A stretch of 64,000 nt of DNA from Streptomyces sp. NRRL S-1022. GTDB taxonomy: Bacteria; Actinomycetota; Actinomycetes; Streptomycetales; Streptomycetaceae. The stretch spans positions 124,001 through 188,000 of the forward strand of contig NZ_JOIU01000005.1 of assembly GCF_000720135.1 (NCBI RefSeq), given 5' to 3'. Positions 49,892 to 60,625 of this stretch are shown piece by piece. The translations under genes and the position numbers were made by a program. Position 1 is the first letter of the stretch. Every line of letters begins with the position of its first letter. The notes beneath the pieces were generated by a model that saw only the letters and a list, made by a program, of their open reading frames with translations, did no database searches and was not told where the DNA came from.

Positions 49892-50400
49892 TCAGCTCGT
49901 GGGGAAGATGACGGGCAGGGCGGCCAGGCAGCGGTGGAAGGGAGCGGGGCGCCAGACGACGTCGTCCCGGTGGCCGTCGAGGTCCATCTCGGGCAGAGCG
50001 TCGAGGACGTGGAGGATGGCGGCTTCAGCGATGAGGTACGCATGCGATCTGCCGGGCAGCTGTGCGGGCCGGCTCCCCAGGTGAGGTGGGCCCGATTGCC
50101 CAGCGGCCGGTGGGATCCCAGCGTGGGTCGTTGTTGCAGGCGGCGTAACTGATGACCACCGGCGGTCGGCCGGAAGCAGGAAGCCGCCGATGTCGACCGG
50201 CCGGGTCGGGTAGGTCATCACGAAGTTCGCCGACGGGCGTCGCGGTGGAAGACGTTGTCCTGGGCCTCGCGGACGGAGGCATCGCCTGCGTGCAGGTCTC
50301 CGGAGAACCCGGTGTTGGTGAGGGCGCTCGCCGGCGTAGATCTCGTCCATGCTGCCTTCGGCAGGTAGCGGCCGGGGCAAGGCGATTCCTTCGTCGTGCA
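49892..50400 (-). pseudogene. Broken CYP157-like P450 (3' part, several frameshifts)
   Basis: Pieces in different minus frames assemble into a P450 C-terminus: NFVMTYPTRPVDIGGFLLPA, then VVISYAACNNDPRWDPTG, and finally SHAYLIAEAAILHVLDALPE with HRCLAALPVIFPTS. At least two frame changes lie between 50070 and 50210. The sequence style (PVDIGGFLL...ISYAACNNDP) is that of conservon-linked CYP157 proteins. It cannot make a full product. Confidence 0.65.
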
Positions 50401-50429
50401 TCTCGAAAGAGCATGGCGGTGACCAGCCG

Positions 50430-50528
50430 CAGGAGCCCGTTGCGGTAGGCGGTGCGGGCCTTGGTGTGCTCGTTCCACTTGGCGCCGATCCGGACCGCGG
50501 CCTCGGACTCGATCAGCTCCTGCAGCAT
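50430..50528 (-). mobile_element. IS256-family transposase fragment
   Basis: About 32 codons (MLQELIESEAAVRIGAKWNE, HTKARTAYRNG) match the early part of IS256-type transposases of actinomycetes. It adjoins the broken P450, so insertion and excision of such an element may have destroyed that gene. No ends or full reading frame remain. Confidence 0.6.
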
Positions 50529-51270
50529 CGCTCGGCCACACTCCGCACGAGTTCGAGTCCGTCCGCCGAACGTAGTGACTCCGACAGGCGGAGTAAGCCG
50601 GGCCGGCCACCGCGCACCTCCTGCGTCGAACTGTTCCCTTCACCATGGAGAGTTGCACGGTGGTTGCCTCATGCGCAGGGAGCGGAGACCGTCACCGGAT
50701 GCACGCCCCGGGCATCCGCCCGCGCACACCCGCACGGTGATCGACTACACCATCGCGCGGGACCCCGTCTCCGAGCGTGTCGTTGCGCGCGATCTGAGCC
50801 GGCTGATCGACAACGGGATCGGGGTGTTCGTGAGGACGGCACGGCGCGGCCTCGTTCTCCAGTCGCGCCGGCCAGCCCCTATGTTGGTCCGCTAGAGACC
50901 CTTGCCGGGCCACCTCCCGGTCACTGGCCCGCGCCTCGATCGGATCGGAGACCGCCGACCGGATCCCCTCACGCCGGACTCGCTCGTCAGCGGTCGGCCC
51001 TCCGCCATCGGGATACCTCATCCCTACGGCATAGCGCGGCCCTCGACAGCCGTCACAAGTAGCGCGTTTCCTGACTGATGCCTTCGCCACGATCACGCCC
51101 GGCTTGGTATGCCCCGGCGCGACGTATTCCGATCCGCGGTGACGTACCCGAAGGCTGAACCAGGGGCTTGGTCCGTGACTGGTCCGGAAGCACTGGTCAG
51201 GAGGGGTGCAGTCGTGGGAGGAATTGGGAGTTAGCACGCAAGCCGGGCCCGGTCGAGAGCGGGTTGCACG
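50529..51270. other. 742-bp decayed gap
   Basis: No ORF here has a convincing start plus protein-like composition. A plus-strand stretch near 50740-50860 ([15 protein letters not shown]...) faintly recalls a transposase but is not enough to call. It is best seen as debris between the conservon remnant and the aldehyde dehydrogenase terminator. Confidence 0.4.
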
Positions 51271-51310
51271 AAGGGCGCCTGACGGGTGAAAACCCAGGTC
51301 AGGCGCCCTT
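51271..51310 (-). terminator. Terminator of the aldehyde dehydrogenase gene
   Basis: Perfect 13-bp inverted repeat AAGGGCGCCTGAC (51271-51283) and its complement (51298-51310) with a nested GGGT/ACCC pair in the loop, starting 10 bp beyond the stop. Confidence 0.85.
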
Positions 51311-51320
51311 TCGCATGTTT

Positions 51321-52844
51321 CTAGAAGAAGCCGAGCTTCTTCGGCGAGTATGACACCAGCAGATTCTTGGTCTGCTGGTAGTGCTCCAGCATCATCTTGT
51401 GGGTCTCGCGGCCGATCCCGGACTGCTTGTAGCCGCCGAACGCCGCGTGTGCGGGGTAGGCGTGGTAGCAGTTGGTCCATACCCGGCCCGCCTGGATCGC
51501 GCGGCCCGCGCGGTAGGCGGTGTTCATGTCCCGGGTCCACACGCCCGCGCCCAGGCCGTACAGCGTGTCGTTGGCGATCTTGATCGCGTCGTCGAAGTCG
51601 GTGAAGGAGGCCACCGAGACGACCGGACCGAAGATCTCCTCCTGGAAGATCCGCATCCGGTTGTCGCCCTCGAAGACGGTCGGCTGGACGTAGTAGCCGC
51701 CCTTCAACTCACCGTCGTACTCCACGCGTTCGCCGCCCGTGAGGATCCTCGCGCCCTCCTGGCGGCCGATGTCCAGGTAGGAGAGGATCTTCTCCAGCTG
51801 GTCGTTGGAGGCCTGGGCGCCGATCATGGTGTCGGTGTCCAGCGGATGGCCCGGCTTGATGCGCCGGGTGCGTTCGACGGCCGCCTCCAGGAACTCCGCG
51901 TAGTGACCGCGCTGGACCAGCGCGCGGGACGGACACGTGCAGACCTCGCCCTGGTTGAGCGCGAACATCGTGAAGCCTTCGAGCGCCTTGTCGCGGAAGT
52001 CGTCGTCGTGCGCCCACACGTCGTCGAAGAAGATGTTCGGCGACTTCCCGCCGAGCTCCAGGGTGACCGGCCTGATGTTCTCCGAGGCGTACTGCATGAT
52101 CAGCCGCCCGGTCGTGGTCTCCCCGGTGAACGCGACCTTCGCCACCCGCGGGCTCGACGCCAGCGGCTTGCCCGCCTCCACACCGAAACCGTTGACGATG
52201 TTCAGCACGCCCGGCGGCAGCAGGTCCGCGACCAGGCTCAGCCAGTAGTGGATGGAGGCCGGGGTCTGCTCGGCCGGCTTGAGGACCACCGCGTTCCCCG
52301 CGGCCAGCGCCGGCGCCAGCTTCCAGGCGGCCATCAGGATCGGGAAGTTCCACGGGATGATCTGCGCGACGACCCCGAGCGGCTCGTGGAAGTGGTACGC
52401 CACCGTGTCGTCGTCCAGCTCGCCCAGTGAACCCTCCTGCGCCCGGATCACCCCCGCGAAGTAGCGGAAGTGGTCGATCGCCAGCGGGATGTCGGCGGCC
52501 AGCGTCTCCCGCACCGGCTTGCCGTTCTCCCAGCTCTCGGCCACCGCCAGCGGCTCCAGGTACGCCTCCATCCGGTCGGCGATCTTCAGCAGGATGTCGG
52601 AGCGCTCGGCCACCGGCGTACGGCCCCACCCGGGTGCCGCCTCGTGCGCCGCGTCCAGCGCCCGCTCGACGTCCTCCGCGGTACCGCGCGCGATCTCCGT
52701 GAACGGCTGCCCGTTGACCGGCGACGGGTTCTCGAAGTACTGCCCGCGCGCCGGCGGCACGTAGGTGCCGCCGATGAAGTGGTCGTAGCGTGCCTGGTAG
52801 GAGACGATCGCGCCTTCGGTGCCCGGCGCCGCGTAACGAGTCAT
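51321..52844 (-). CDS. NAD-dependent aldehyde dehydrogenase (AldB/ThcA/ExaC-like)
   Basis: 507 residues from ATG 52844 (GGGAGG upstream). The fold marks are [19 protein letters not shown], the NAD motif [12 protein letters not shown], catalytic Glu in [13 protein letters not shown] and catalytic Cys in [14 protein letters not shown]. It oxidises acetaldehyde or other short aldehydes to acids. An activator gene lies directly upstream. The C-terminal 18 residues are repeated as a relic at 46841. Confidence 0.92.
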   Translation of the reverse strand: MTRYAAPGTEGAIVSYQARYDHFIGGTYVPPARGQYFENPSPVNGQPFTEIARGTAEDVERALDAAHEAAPGWGRTPVAERSDILLKIADRMEAYLEPLAVAESWENGKPVRETLAADIPLAIDHFRYFAGVIRAQEGSLGELDDDTVAYHFHEPLGVVAQIIPWNFPILMAAWKLAPALAAGNAVVLKPAEQTPASIHYWLSLVADLLPPGVLNIVNGFGVEAGKPLASSPRVAKVAFTGETTTGRLIMQYASENIRPVTLELGGKSPNIFFDDVWAHDDDFRDKALEGFTMFALNQGEVCTCPSRALVQRGHYAEFLEAAVERTRRIKPGHPLDTDTMIGAQASNDQLEKILSYLDIGRQEGARILTGGERVEYDGELKGGYYVQPTVFEGDNRMRIFQEEIFGPVVSVASFTDFDDAIKIANDTLYGLGAGVWTRDMNTAYRAGRAIQAGRVWTNCYHAYPAHAAFGGYKQSGIGRETHKMMLEHYQQTKNLLVSYSPKKLGFF

Positions 52845-52900
52845 GCTGGTCTGCCTCCCGGTGCAGCGCTGCCCGCCGTTGGGCAGCTCCCGGCGCGAGG

Positions 52901-54208
52901 CTAGGCACCCGGACGTTGCACGTACGTTGCACCGCAGGTCCGCGCCGGTACCCGGCCGCCCGGTACCCCCAGCTCGGCCTCCAGCGCGGCGAGCCGGGCG
53001 CGGACCGGGGCCGTCGGGCGCACCGCCGCGAGCGCCCGCCACACGTCGAGGTCGTCCTCGCCCCACGGTGCGTGCGCCCAGTCCGCCAGCAGGTCGGGAT
53101 CGCGGTGTGCGATCAGCGCCGTGCGCAGCGCGCCCGCGAGCCGTTCCCGCAGCCGTACGATCGCCGGGGCCTGCGAGCCGGGCAGCAGTGGCCCGGTGTA
53201 CGCCTTGGCCGCCGAGGTGAGCGCCCCCGTCTCCAGTCGCCGCTCCACCACGACGGTGTCCGACTCGACCGCCGCCGCCAGCCGGTACGGCCGCGAGGCG
53301 AGCAGACCCGGACCCAGCAGCCTGCGCAGGCGGGCGAGTTCGGCCCGCAAGGTCACCGGTGTCACCGACTCGTCCGCGTACAGCGAGCACAGCAGCTCGT
53401 CACCGCTCAGACCCTCGGGATGCCGGGAGAGCAGCACGAGGATCTCGCTGTGCCTGCGGCTGAGCCTGATCCGCCGCCCGCCCAGGACGAGTTCGGCCTC
53501 GTGCCGGCCCAGCGCGCTCAGCAGCGGCCCCTCCCCGGCGGCGGGCGGCGGGGCGAGCAGGGCGAGCTGTGCCTCGGCGGCCCGCGCCACCGCGTGCACG
53601 AAGCCGAGGCTGTGCGGATGGGCGAGCCCGTCCCCGCCGGTGATGTCCACGGCCCCCAGGACCCGTCCGGTGCGTGGATCGTGCACCGGGGCGGCGGCGC
53701 ACGTCCACGGCTGCACCCGCCGTATGAAGTGCTCGGCGGCGAACACCTGCACGGGCCGGCCCACGGCGACCGCGGTACCCGGCGCGTTGGTGCCGACCGC
53801 GCTCTCCGACCAGCGGGCCCCGGGCACGAAGTTCATCCGGTCCGCGCGGCGCCGGGTCGCCGCGTGCCCCTCCACCCACAACAGCCTGCCGGACGCGTCG
53901 CACACCGCCAGCAGATGCTCGCCGTCGGCCGCGAACGTGCCCAGCAACTCCCGGAACAGCGGCATCACCCGGGCCAGCGGATGCTCCGTGCGGTAAGCCC
54001 CGAGGTCGTCGTCGGTCAGCTCCACGCTGGCGGTGCCGTCCGGCCCGACACCGGCCCGCGCGCTGCGCCGCCACGACTCCGCCACCACCGATCGCACCGG
54101 GCGCGGCACCGTCCCGGCCGTCGTGAACGTCTCGTGCGCCCGGAGCAGCGCCCGGACGCGCTCGGCGGGGTCGGCCCCCGGCTCCAGGGCAACCCACGGA
54201 TCGGTCAA
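52901..54208 (-). CDS. GAF-domain transcriptional activator (AcoR-like), TTG start
   Basis: 435 residues if started at TTG 54208, the only start in frame with a strong site (GGGGAGG, 6 nt upstream); no ATG or GTG fits. An N-terminal region ([17 protein letters not shown] like) is followed by a GAF domain ([56 protein letters not shown]) and a C-terminal helical region ([20 protein letters not shown]). It has the AcoR/DhaR layout without an obvious sigma54 AAA module. It most likely activates the aldehyde dehydrogenase 57 bp downstream. Confidence 0.8.
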   Translation of the reverse strand: MTDPWVALEPGADPAERVRALLRAHETFTTAGTVPRPVRSVVAESWRRSARAGVGPDGTASVELTDDDLGAYRTEHPLARVMPLFRELLGTFAADGEHLLAVCDASGRLLWVEGHAATRRRADRMNFVPGARWSESAVGTNAPGTAVAVGRPVQVFAAEHFIRRVQPWTCAAAPVHDPRTGRVLGAVDITGGDGLAHPHSLGFVHAVARAAEAQLALLAPPPAAGEGPLLSALGRHEAELVLGGRRIRLSRRHSEILVLLSRHPEGLSGDELLCSLYADESVTPVTLRAELARLRRLLGPGLLASRPYRLAAAVESDTVVVERRLETGALTSAAKAYTGPLLPGSQAPAIVRLRERLAGALRTALIAHRDPDLLADWAHAPWGEDDLDVWRALAAVRPTAPVRARLAALEAELGVPGGRVPARTCGATYVQRPGA

Positions 54209-54311
54209 CTCGGCCTCCCCGAACGGTGGAACAGCGGTACCTCGGCGGCTGGGACCATCGTCACCCCGGGTGTTCGCGCGGACAACCGGTGCGACGGCGG
54301 CTCCGCCCGGC

Positions 54312-54917
54312 CTAGGCGAAGTTGACCATTCTGATGTAGCGCACCCAGTCCCAGTACGGCCCCGGGTCGCTGTGGTCGGTTCCGGGCACCTGATAGTGGC
54401 CGATGATGTGCTGCCGGTCGCGGGGGATGCCGTACGTGTCGCAGATCGCCGCCGTGAGCTTCGCCGACTCCTCGTAGAGGGCGTTGGTGAAATAGCCGGG
54501 CCGGTCCACCCAGCCCTCGTGCTCGATGCCGATGCTGCGCGTGTTGTACGTCCAGTTGCCCGCGTGCCAGGCGATGTCGGCCTCGTGCACGCACTGCGCG
54601 ACGTGCCCGTCCGCGGAGCGGACCACATAGTGCGCGGAGACCTGTTTCGCCGGATCGCCGAAGATCGCCAGTGTGTCGGTGTACGTCTCCTGCGTCACGT
54701 GGATCACCACCCGGTCGATCGCGTAGTCGCCGGGGCGGTCGGCCACCGTGTAGTTGGAGCCGCTCGCCGGCCGCCACTCGGCCGGCGGGTAGTCGACGAA
54801 CCCGGTCTGTGCTCCGGCACGCGGGTCGGGGAGGAGCGCGTAGGGGACGGCGGCGAGCGCCGCGCCCTTCAGCAGCCGGCGCCGGCTGAGCCGCGGTTCG
54901 GCTCGGTCCATGTCCAT
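54312..54917 (-). CDS. Tat-exported N-acetylmuramoyl-L-alanine amidase (Amidase_2)
   Basis: 201 residues from ATG 54917. Twin-arginine signal LSRRRLLKGAALAAVPYALL. The amidase domain has VVIHVTQETYTDTL (zinc His), RSIGIEHEGWVD and HYQVPGTDHSDPGPYWDW (second His and Asp). It cleaves the amide between MurNAc and L-Ala in peptidoglycan outside the membrane. Independent of the cluster. An equivalent gene lies near xylAB in S. coelicolor, from memory. Confidence 0.88.
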   Translation of the reverse strand: MDMDRAEPRLSRRRLLKGAALAAVPYALLPDPRAGAQTGFVDYPPAEWRPASGSNYTVADRPGDYAIDRVVIHVTQETYTDTLAIFGDPAKQVSAHYVVRSADGHVAQCVHEADIAWHAGNWTYNTRSIGIEHEGWVDRPGYFTNALYEESAKLTAAICDTYGIPRDRQHIIGHYQVPGTDHSDPGPYWDWVRYIRMVNFA

Positions 54918-55037
54918 GGCGGGATGCCTTTCGGGATGCCTTCGGAAGACCGTTCGGGAGTGGGGAAGGGAGGGGTACGGCAAGGAAGCGCGAAATGCAG
55001 GCCTGGGCCGGCGCGACCCGGCGAGGCGGGGTCACCG

Positions 55038-56051
55038 CTAGCCGCGCAGGGCCCGTGCGGTCTCCCGCAGCCGCGCGTGCACACCGCGGTACGTCTCCCG
55101 CGCGGGCAGCCACTCCTTGCGGAGCCTGGCCACGCACGTGTAGTTCGTGTCGCACACGTTGGCCAGCGGTGATTCGACCGCCTGGCCGGCGAACTGGTAC
55201 GCGTCCAGCTCGCTGAACCCGTAGTCGCGCACCAGCCACTGCACCAGGTCGAGCTGGGATATCCGGAACGCGTCCTCCAGCGGGCGGGCCGAGCCGGTGG
55301 AGATGATGTGCGTGTCCGACTCCAGACGGGGCCACGGTGTGGCGACGCCCTTGAGGAGGTCGACGACCACCACCGTGTTCATCGCGCACTCCACGGCCAC
55401 CCCGCAGGTCTCGCCCTCCCCCTGCCGGGCGTGCCCGTCGCCGAGGCTGAGCAGGGCGCCCTCGACATTGACCCCCAGGTAGCAGGTGACGCCGGCCCGC
55501 ATCTCGGGCGTGTCCATGTTCCCGCCGTGCGCGTCCGGCACCAGGGCCGAGCGCACCTCCAGGCCGGCGGGTGCCACGCCCACCGTGCCGTGCATCGGGT
55601 CCAGGGGCAGCTCCAGCCGGAGGTGGCCGTCCCGCGCCTGGAACAGGGCGGTCCGGCGGCTGCGGTCCAGCTGCCAGATCCAGACCCGCTCCGGCAGCGG
55701 TGGCTGCAGCGTGGCCGTGGTCCGGGTGGAGGTGAGCGCGCCGAAGAGGGGGACCGTCGTGGACGCCGCCCAGTCGCGGGCCGGTTCGATCGACACGAAG
55801 TGCACCGCCACGGTGTCCCCGGGTTCGGCGCCCTCGATGTGGAAGGGACCCGTCTGCGGGTTGAGGGAGGGGAACTCGCAGACCTCGGACACGAGGTCCT
55901 TCTCGGAGCGGACCCGGCCGGCGAAGCAGTCCTCGGTGTACAGGTCGAGGACCGTACCGGGTGCGATCCGCGCCAACGGTGCTGCCCCGCCGAACGTCCA
56001 GGCGTACTGATCCGGTTCGGGGCGGACGGTGAGGATCCGGGGCTCGGTCAT
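55038..56051 (-). CDS. Acetamidase/formamidase-family protein
   Basis: 337 residues. Family marks: EPGDTVAVHFVSIEPARDW, GHLRLELPLDPMHGTVGVAPAG, then HGGNMDTPEMRAGVTCYLGV and LSLGDGHARQGEGE. Members hydrolyse formamide or acetamide to ammonia and an acid. It is cytosolic and unlinked to neighbours except for an ATGA overlap with a doubtful upstream ORF. Confidence 0.87.
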   Translation of the reverse strand: MTEPRILTVRPEPDQYAWTFGGAAPLARIAPGTVLDLYTEDCFAGRVRSEKDLVSEVCEFPSLNPQTGPFHIEGAEPGDTVAVHFVSIEPARDWAASTTVPLFGALTSTRTTATLQPPLPERVWIWQLDRSRRTALFQARDGHLRLELPLDPMHGTVGVAPAGLEVRSALVPDAHGGNMDTPEMRAGVTCYLGVNVEGALLSLGDGHARQGEGETCGVAVECAMNTVVVVDLLKGVATPWPRLESDTHIISTGSARPLEDAFRISQLDLVQWLVRDYGFSELDAYQFAGQAVESPLANVCDTNYTCVARLRKEWLPARETYRGVHARLRETARALRG

Positions 56052-56287
56052 CGTGGCTCGGCTCCCTTCCGCGGAGCGGTCGTCGGGCTGGTGCCTCGGG
56101 CCGGCCGGGGCGAGGCCGGCACCGCCGGCGGAGGGCAGCCTCCGGCGAAGGCGGCGCCGGGCGGCACCGGCGCGGCCACCGCGGCGGCCGGTGCCCTCGC
56201 CGTGATGCTCCGGAACTGGACCTGGCGCGCTCCGATCGCCTCGTTCCGCGGTCCCCCGATCGGCCCCCCGTTCATGTGTCCCCCCAT
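56048..56287 (-). CDS. Doubtful small ORF upstream of the amidase
   Basis: 79 codons starting MGGHMNGGPIGGPRNEAIGA, mostly Ala/Pro/Gly. Its stop overlaps the amidase ATG (ATGA), which would fit translational coupling, but the composition is that of random GC-rich sequence. It might be a leader peptide. Confidence 0.25.
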   Translation of the reverse strand: MGGHMNGGPIGGPRNEAIGARQVQFRSITARAPAAAVAAPVPPGAAFAGGCPPPAVPASPRPARGTSPTTAPRKGAEPR

Positions 56288-56510
56288 ACGTGTCGGTCCG
56301 CTGACACCTGCCGCCTGCGTGATTCCCTCATCTCGCGCGCGGCCGACGGCTCATGACGGTCCGTCGGCTGCGCATCGCGTGAATTCACGGTACGGCTCGG
56401 GCCGGTTGGGCAGAAGGGTGTGCCGCGCTTCCGTGGACAAGTCGAGGCTTGTGGACAACTCGATCACCCGATCGGGCGAGCCTGGGGACGAGCGGGGCCG
56501 GGGAGCCGCG

Positions 56511-57719
56511 TCAGGCGTGCTCCGCCACCACGGCCGGATCGTCCAGCACCGCTCGGACGACCGAGTGCGCGGCGCCCAGCAGCGGACCCTGGGGGCCCAG
56601 GGGGGACACCGTCACCGGGCAGGCCGGGCCCGCCGTACGGCCCGTCAGCTCCGTCTCCAGGGACGGCAGCAGCCAGGGGGAGAGGCCGGCCAGGGCGCCG
56701 CCCAGGACCACTGTCTCCGGGTCGAGCAGGTTCACCGCTCCGGTCAGGGCGATGCCGAGCGCCGTACCGGCGTCCCGCAGAGCCGCCTGCACGGCCGCGT
56801 CCCCCGCCTCGGCGCGCTGCGCGAGCAGACCCACCAGATCCTCGCGCGGCTCCAGTCCGGCCGCGCGCAGGACCGCCTCCTCACCCGCGTACTGCTCCAG
56901 GCAGCCCCGGCTCCCGCAGGGGCAGGCGGGTCCGTCCGGCCGTACGGGGACATGGCCCAGCTCGCCCGCGAATCCCCGGGTCCCGCGCAGCAGCCGGCCG
57001 TCGACGACGACCGCGGCACCGATACCGATCTCGGCCGACACGTGCAGGAAGTCACCGGGGGTGCCGGGCCCGAGCCATAGCTCGGCCAACGCCCCGAAGT
57101 TGGCCTCGTTGTCCACGGTCAGCGGCCAGTCGCCGGGGAGCAGCCGGCCGAGGTCGGTGTCGTGCCAGTCGAGGTTCGGGGCCCGTACGACCGTCCGTGC
57201 GTCCCGGGCCACCAGCCCCGGCACGGCGACCGCGAGTCCGGCGGGCCACAGCTGCGCCTGTTCCGCCTCCGCGACGACCCGCCGGATCAGTGCCGTCAGC
57301 TCCTCGGTCACGGGCCCGGCGGCACGGCCCCGGTTGGCGCCGCGCCGTTCGGCCCGGGCACGGACCTCGCCGCGCAGGTCGACCGCGCACACCGCGAGGT
57401 GGTCGACGCCGATCTCCGCCCCGATCCCGGCCGGCCCCCGGCCGCTCACCGCCAGCGCGGACCCGGGCCGGCCGACCCGGCCCGGCCGCTCGGGGCCGAG
57501 TTCCTCCACCAGCCCCCAGCGGATCAGCTCGTCCACCAGCGTCGACACCGCGGCCCGGGTCAGTCCGATCCGGGACGCGACCGCTGCCCGGGACAGCGAA
57601 CCCTCGGCGCTGACGGCGTGCATCACCCGGGCGAGGTTGCGCCGGCGCATGCCCTGCTGGGTGTCCGGCAGGGTGCGCCCGGCGCCCGGGGGTCGCGCCT
57701 CGTGCAGCGGTGCGGTCAT
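56511..57719 (-). CDS. ROK-family transcriptional repressor (XylR-like)
   Basis: 402 residues. An N-terminal winged helix (SRAAVASRIGLTRAAVSTLV) is followed by the ROK kinase-like domain with VDNEANFGALAELW, GTRGFAGELGHVPV and the zinc cluster CPCGSRGCLEQY. It is encoded 51 bp downstream of xylB on the same strand. ROK regulators of this sort repress xylAB and respond to xylose, so it likely controls the divergent xylB/xylA promoter. Confidence 0.9.
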   Translation of the reverse strand: MTAPLHEARPPGAGRTLPDTQQGMRRRNLARVMHAVSAEGSLSRAAVASRIGLTRAAVSTLVDELIRWGLVEELGPERPGRVGRPGSALAVSGRGPAGIGAEIGVDHLAVCAVDLRGEVRARAERRGANRGRAAGPVTEELTALIRRVVAEAEQAQLWPAGLAVAVPGLVARDARTVVRAPNLDWHDTDLGRLLPGDWPLTVDNEANFGALAELWLGPGTPGDFLHVSAEIGIGAAVVVDGRLLRGTRGFAGELGHVPVRPDGPACPCGSRGCLEQYAGEEAVLRAAGLEPREDLVGLLAQRAEAGDAAVQAALRDAGTALGIALTGAVNLLDPETVVLGGALAGLSPWLLPSLETELTGRTAGPACPVTVSPLGPQGPLLGAAHSVVRAVLDDPAVVAEHA

Positions 57720-57770
57720 GCCTCCGTCAATCCTCGGTGTCTGCCGCCCGGCGGCGGGCGGGCGGCTCGG

Positions 57771-59216
57771 TCACTGGGTGCGGGTCTCCCGCTCCAACAG
57801 CGGGGCCGCGTCGGAGAGTACCCCGCTGATCCGTTCGAGCGTCGACCCGTCCGGCTCCACGGGCTCCAGGACCGGACCCGCGGCCGTGTTCCAGCGGCGG
57901 GCCACCGCCGCGGGATCCTCGCCGGTCAGCAGTCCGGCCGCCTGTGCCGCCGCGCCCAGGGCGACCAGTTCCCCGGCCTCCGGTACCTGGACGGGCCGCC
58001 CGGAGAGCCGGCGCACCGTCTGCTGCCAGGCCGTACCCCGGGCGCCGCCGCCGATCAGGAGCAGGGGGGTGCTGCGGTCCGCGTCCTCGTCGAGGACCAG
58101 GTCCAGCGCCCCGAGCAGGGCGTGCACCGCGCCGTCGTACGCGGCTTGGAGCAGCTGCCCCGCGGTGGTGTCGTGGCGCAGCCCGTGCAGCAGCCCGGAG
58201 GCGTGCGGAAGGTTGGGGGTGCGCTCGCCGTCGAGGTAGGGCAGCAGCGTCACCGAGCCGCCGGGTGCCACGGCCTCCCGGTCCAGGCCCAGCAGGGCCG
58301 CGACCCGGTCCACCGCGAGGGTGCAGTTCAGGGTGCAGGCCAGCGGCAGCCAGTCCCCGCGCGCGTCGGCGAAGCCGGCCACCGTGCCGGTGGGATCGGT
58401 GGGGCGGCGTCTGGAGACGGCGTAGACCGTGCCGGAGGTGCCGAGGCTCAGCACCGGGGTGCCTGGCCTGAGGCCGAGGCCCAGCGCCGCCGCCGCGTTG
58501 TCGCCGGTGCCCGGGGCCACCAGGGTGCCCTTGGAGAACGGCAGGTCGTGGCTGTCCCGCACGGTGCCGGCCACCTCGCCGGGACGCACCACCCGGGGCA
58601 GCAGCGCCGGGTCGAGACCGATGTGCGCCAGGGTCTCCTCGTCGTACGCCTCCTTCCGGGACGCCCACCAGCCGGTGCCCGAGGCGTCGCCGCGGTCGGT
58701 CGTGCCCTGCCCGGTCAGGCGCTCGGTGAGGTAGTCGTGGGGGAGCCGTACCGCTCGGGTCGCGCGGACCGCCTCCGGCTCCTGCTCGGCGAGCCACGCC
58801 CACTTGGTGGCCGTGAAGGACGCCGCGGGCACGCTGCCGGTGCGCTCCGCCCAGGCCTTCGGGCCGCCGAGCTCCTCCACCAGGCGGCGGGCCTGCGGTG
58901 CCGAGCGGACGTCGTTCCACAGCAGTGCCGGGCGCACCGGCTCGCCGTGCTCGTCCAGGGTGACCAGGCCGTGCTGCTGGCCGCCGATCGACACCGCCGC
59001 CGCCTCGTGCGCCGCGTCACCGCACTGGCGCAGCGCCGCGCACAGCGCGTCCCACCACTGGCGCGGATCGCTCTCCCGGCCCGCCCCGGAGGTCACGGTG
59101 TGCGGGGCCTGGCCGGAGGCCACCACCTGGCCGGTGGCCACGTCGACGATCAGTGCCTTCGTGGACTGGGTGGACGTGTCCACCCCGACGACGAGCGGAC
59201 CCTCGACTGCTGACAT
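57771..59216 (-). CDS. xylB: Xylulokinase
   Basis: 481 residues from ATG 59216 (GGGAGAG upstream). FGGY-kinase marks: VVGVDTSTQSTKALIVDV, GGQQHGLVTLDE, VAPGTGDNAAAALGLGL and LIGGGARGTAWQQTVRR. It phosphorylates D-xylulose to xylulose-5-phosphate. It is divergent from xylA (155-bp intergenic region) and followed by the ROK repressor gene. Confidence 0.93.
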   Translation of the reverse strand: MSAVEGPLVVGVDTSTQSTKALIVDVATGQVVASGQAPHTVTSGAGRESDPRQWWDALCAALRQCGDAAHEAAAVSIGGQQHGLVTLDEHGEPVRPALLWNDVRSAPQARRLVEELGGPKAWAERTGSVPAASFTATKWAWLAEQEPEAVRATRAVRLPHDYLTERLTGQGTTDRGDASGTGWWASRKEAYDEETLAHIGLDPALLPRVVRPGEVAGTVRDSHDLPFSKGTLVAPGTGDNAAAALGLGLRPGTPVLSLGTSGTVYAVSRRRPTDPTGTVAGFADARGDWLPLACTLNCTLAVDRVAALLGLDREAVAPGGSVTLLPYLDGERTPNLPHASGLLHGLRHDTTAGQLLQAAYDGAVHALLGALDLVLDEDADRSTPLLLIGGGARGTAWQQTVRRLSGRPVQVPEAGELVALGAAAQAAGLLTGEDPAAVARRWNTAAGPVLEPVEPDGSTLERISGVLSDAAPLLERETRTQ

Positions 59217-59259
59217 CGGGCTCTCCCTCTTCCGCGGCTCCGCGGGAATGTGCGGTGGG

Positions 59260-59293
59260 CTGTCGAAGACACCTTGCTGTCGAAGACATCTTG
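59260..59293. repeat. Tandem 17-bp direct repeat in the xylB-xylA intergenic region
   Basis: CTGTCGAAGACACCTTG (59260-59276) followed at once by CTGTCGAAGACATCTTG (59277-59293), one mismatch. It sits between the divergent xyl promoters, and is a candidate binding site for the ROK regulator. An AT-rich block (TAATTTGTAAA) follows near 59320. Confidence 0.6.
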
Positions 59294-59347
59294 TCTCTTC
59301 CCAGCGGTGCGTCGGCATACTAATTTGTAAACCGCCATGACGAATAG

Positions 59348-60538
<1,191 letters not shown>

Positions 60539-60567
60539 CCGGAGAAAGGGCCGGGGCGGGCGCAGAG

Positions 60568-60602
60568 GGGCCGGGGTGAGTGGCAGCGTCTCACCCCGGC
60601 CC
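60568..60602. terminator. Bidirectional terminator after xylA
   Basis: Perfect 13-bp inverted repeat, arms 60568-60580 and 60590-60602 (GGGCCGGGGTGAG and complement), loop of 9 nt, between convergent genes. Confidence 0.8.
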
Positions 60603-60625
60603 TCCTGCCGGCCCCGAGGCCGGTG

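Noticed and set aside
50452..50895. Plus-strand ORF with [15 protein letters not shown], considered as a transposase piece
   Set aside because: Only a few residues resemble IS4-type proteins and the rest does not follow; too weak.
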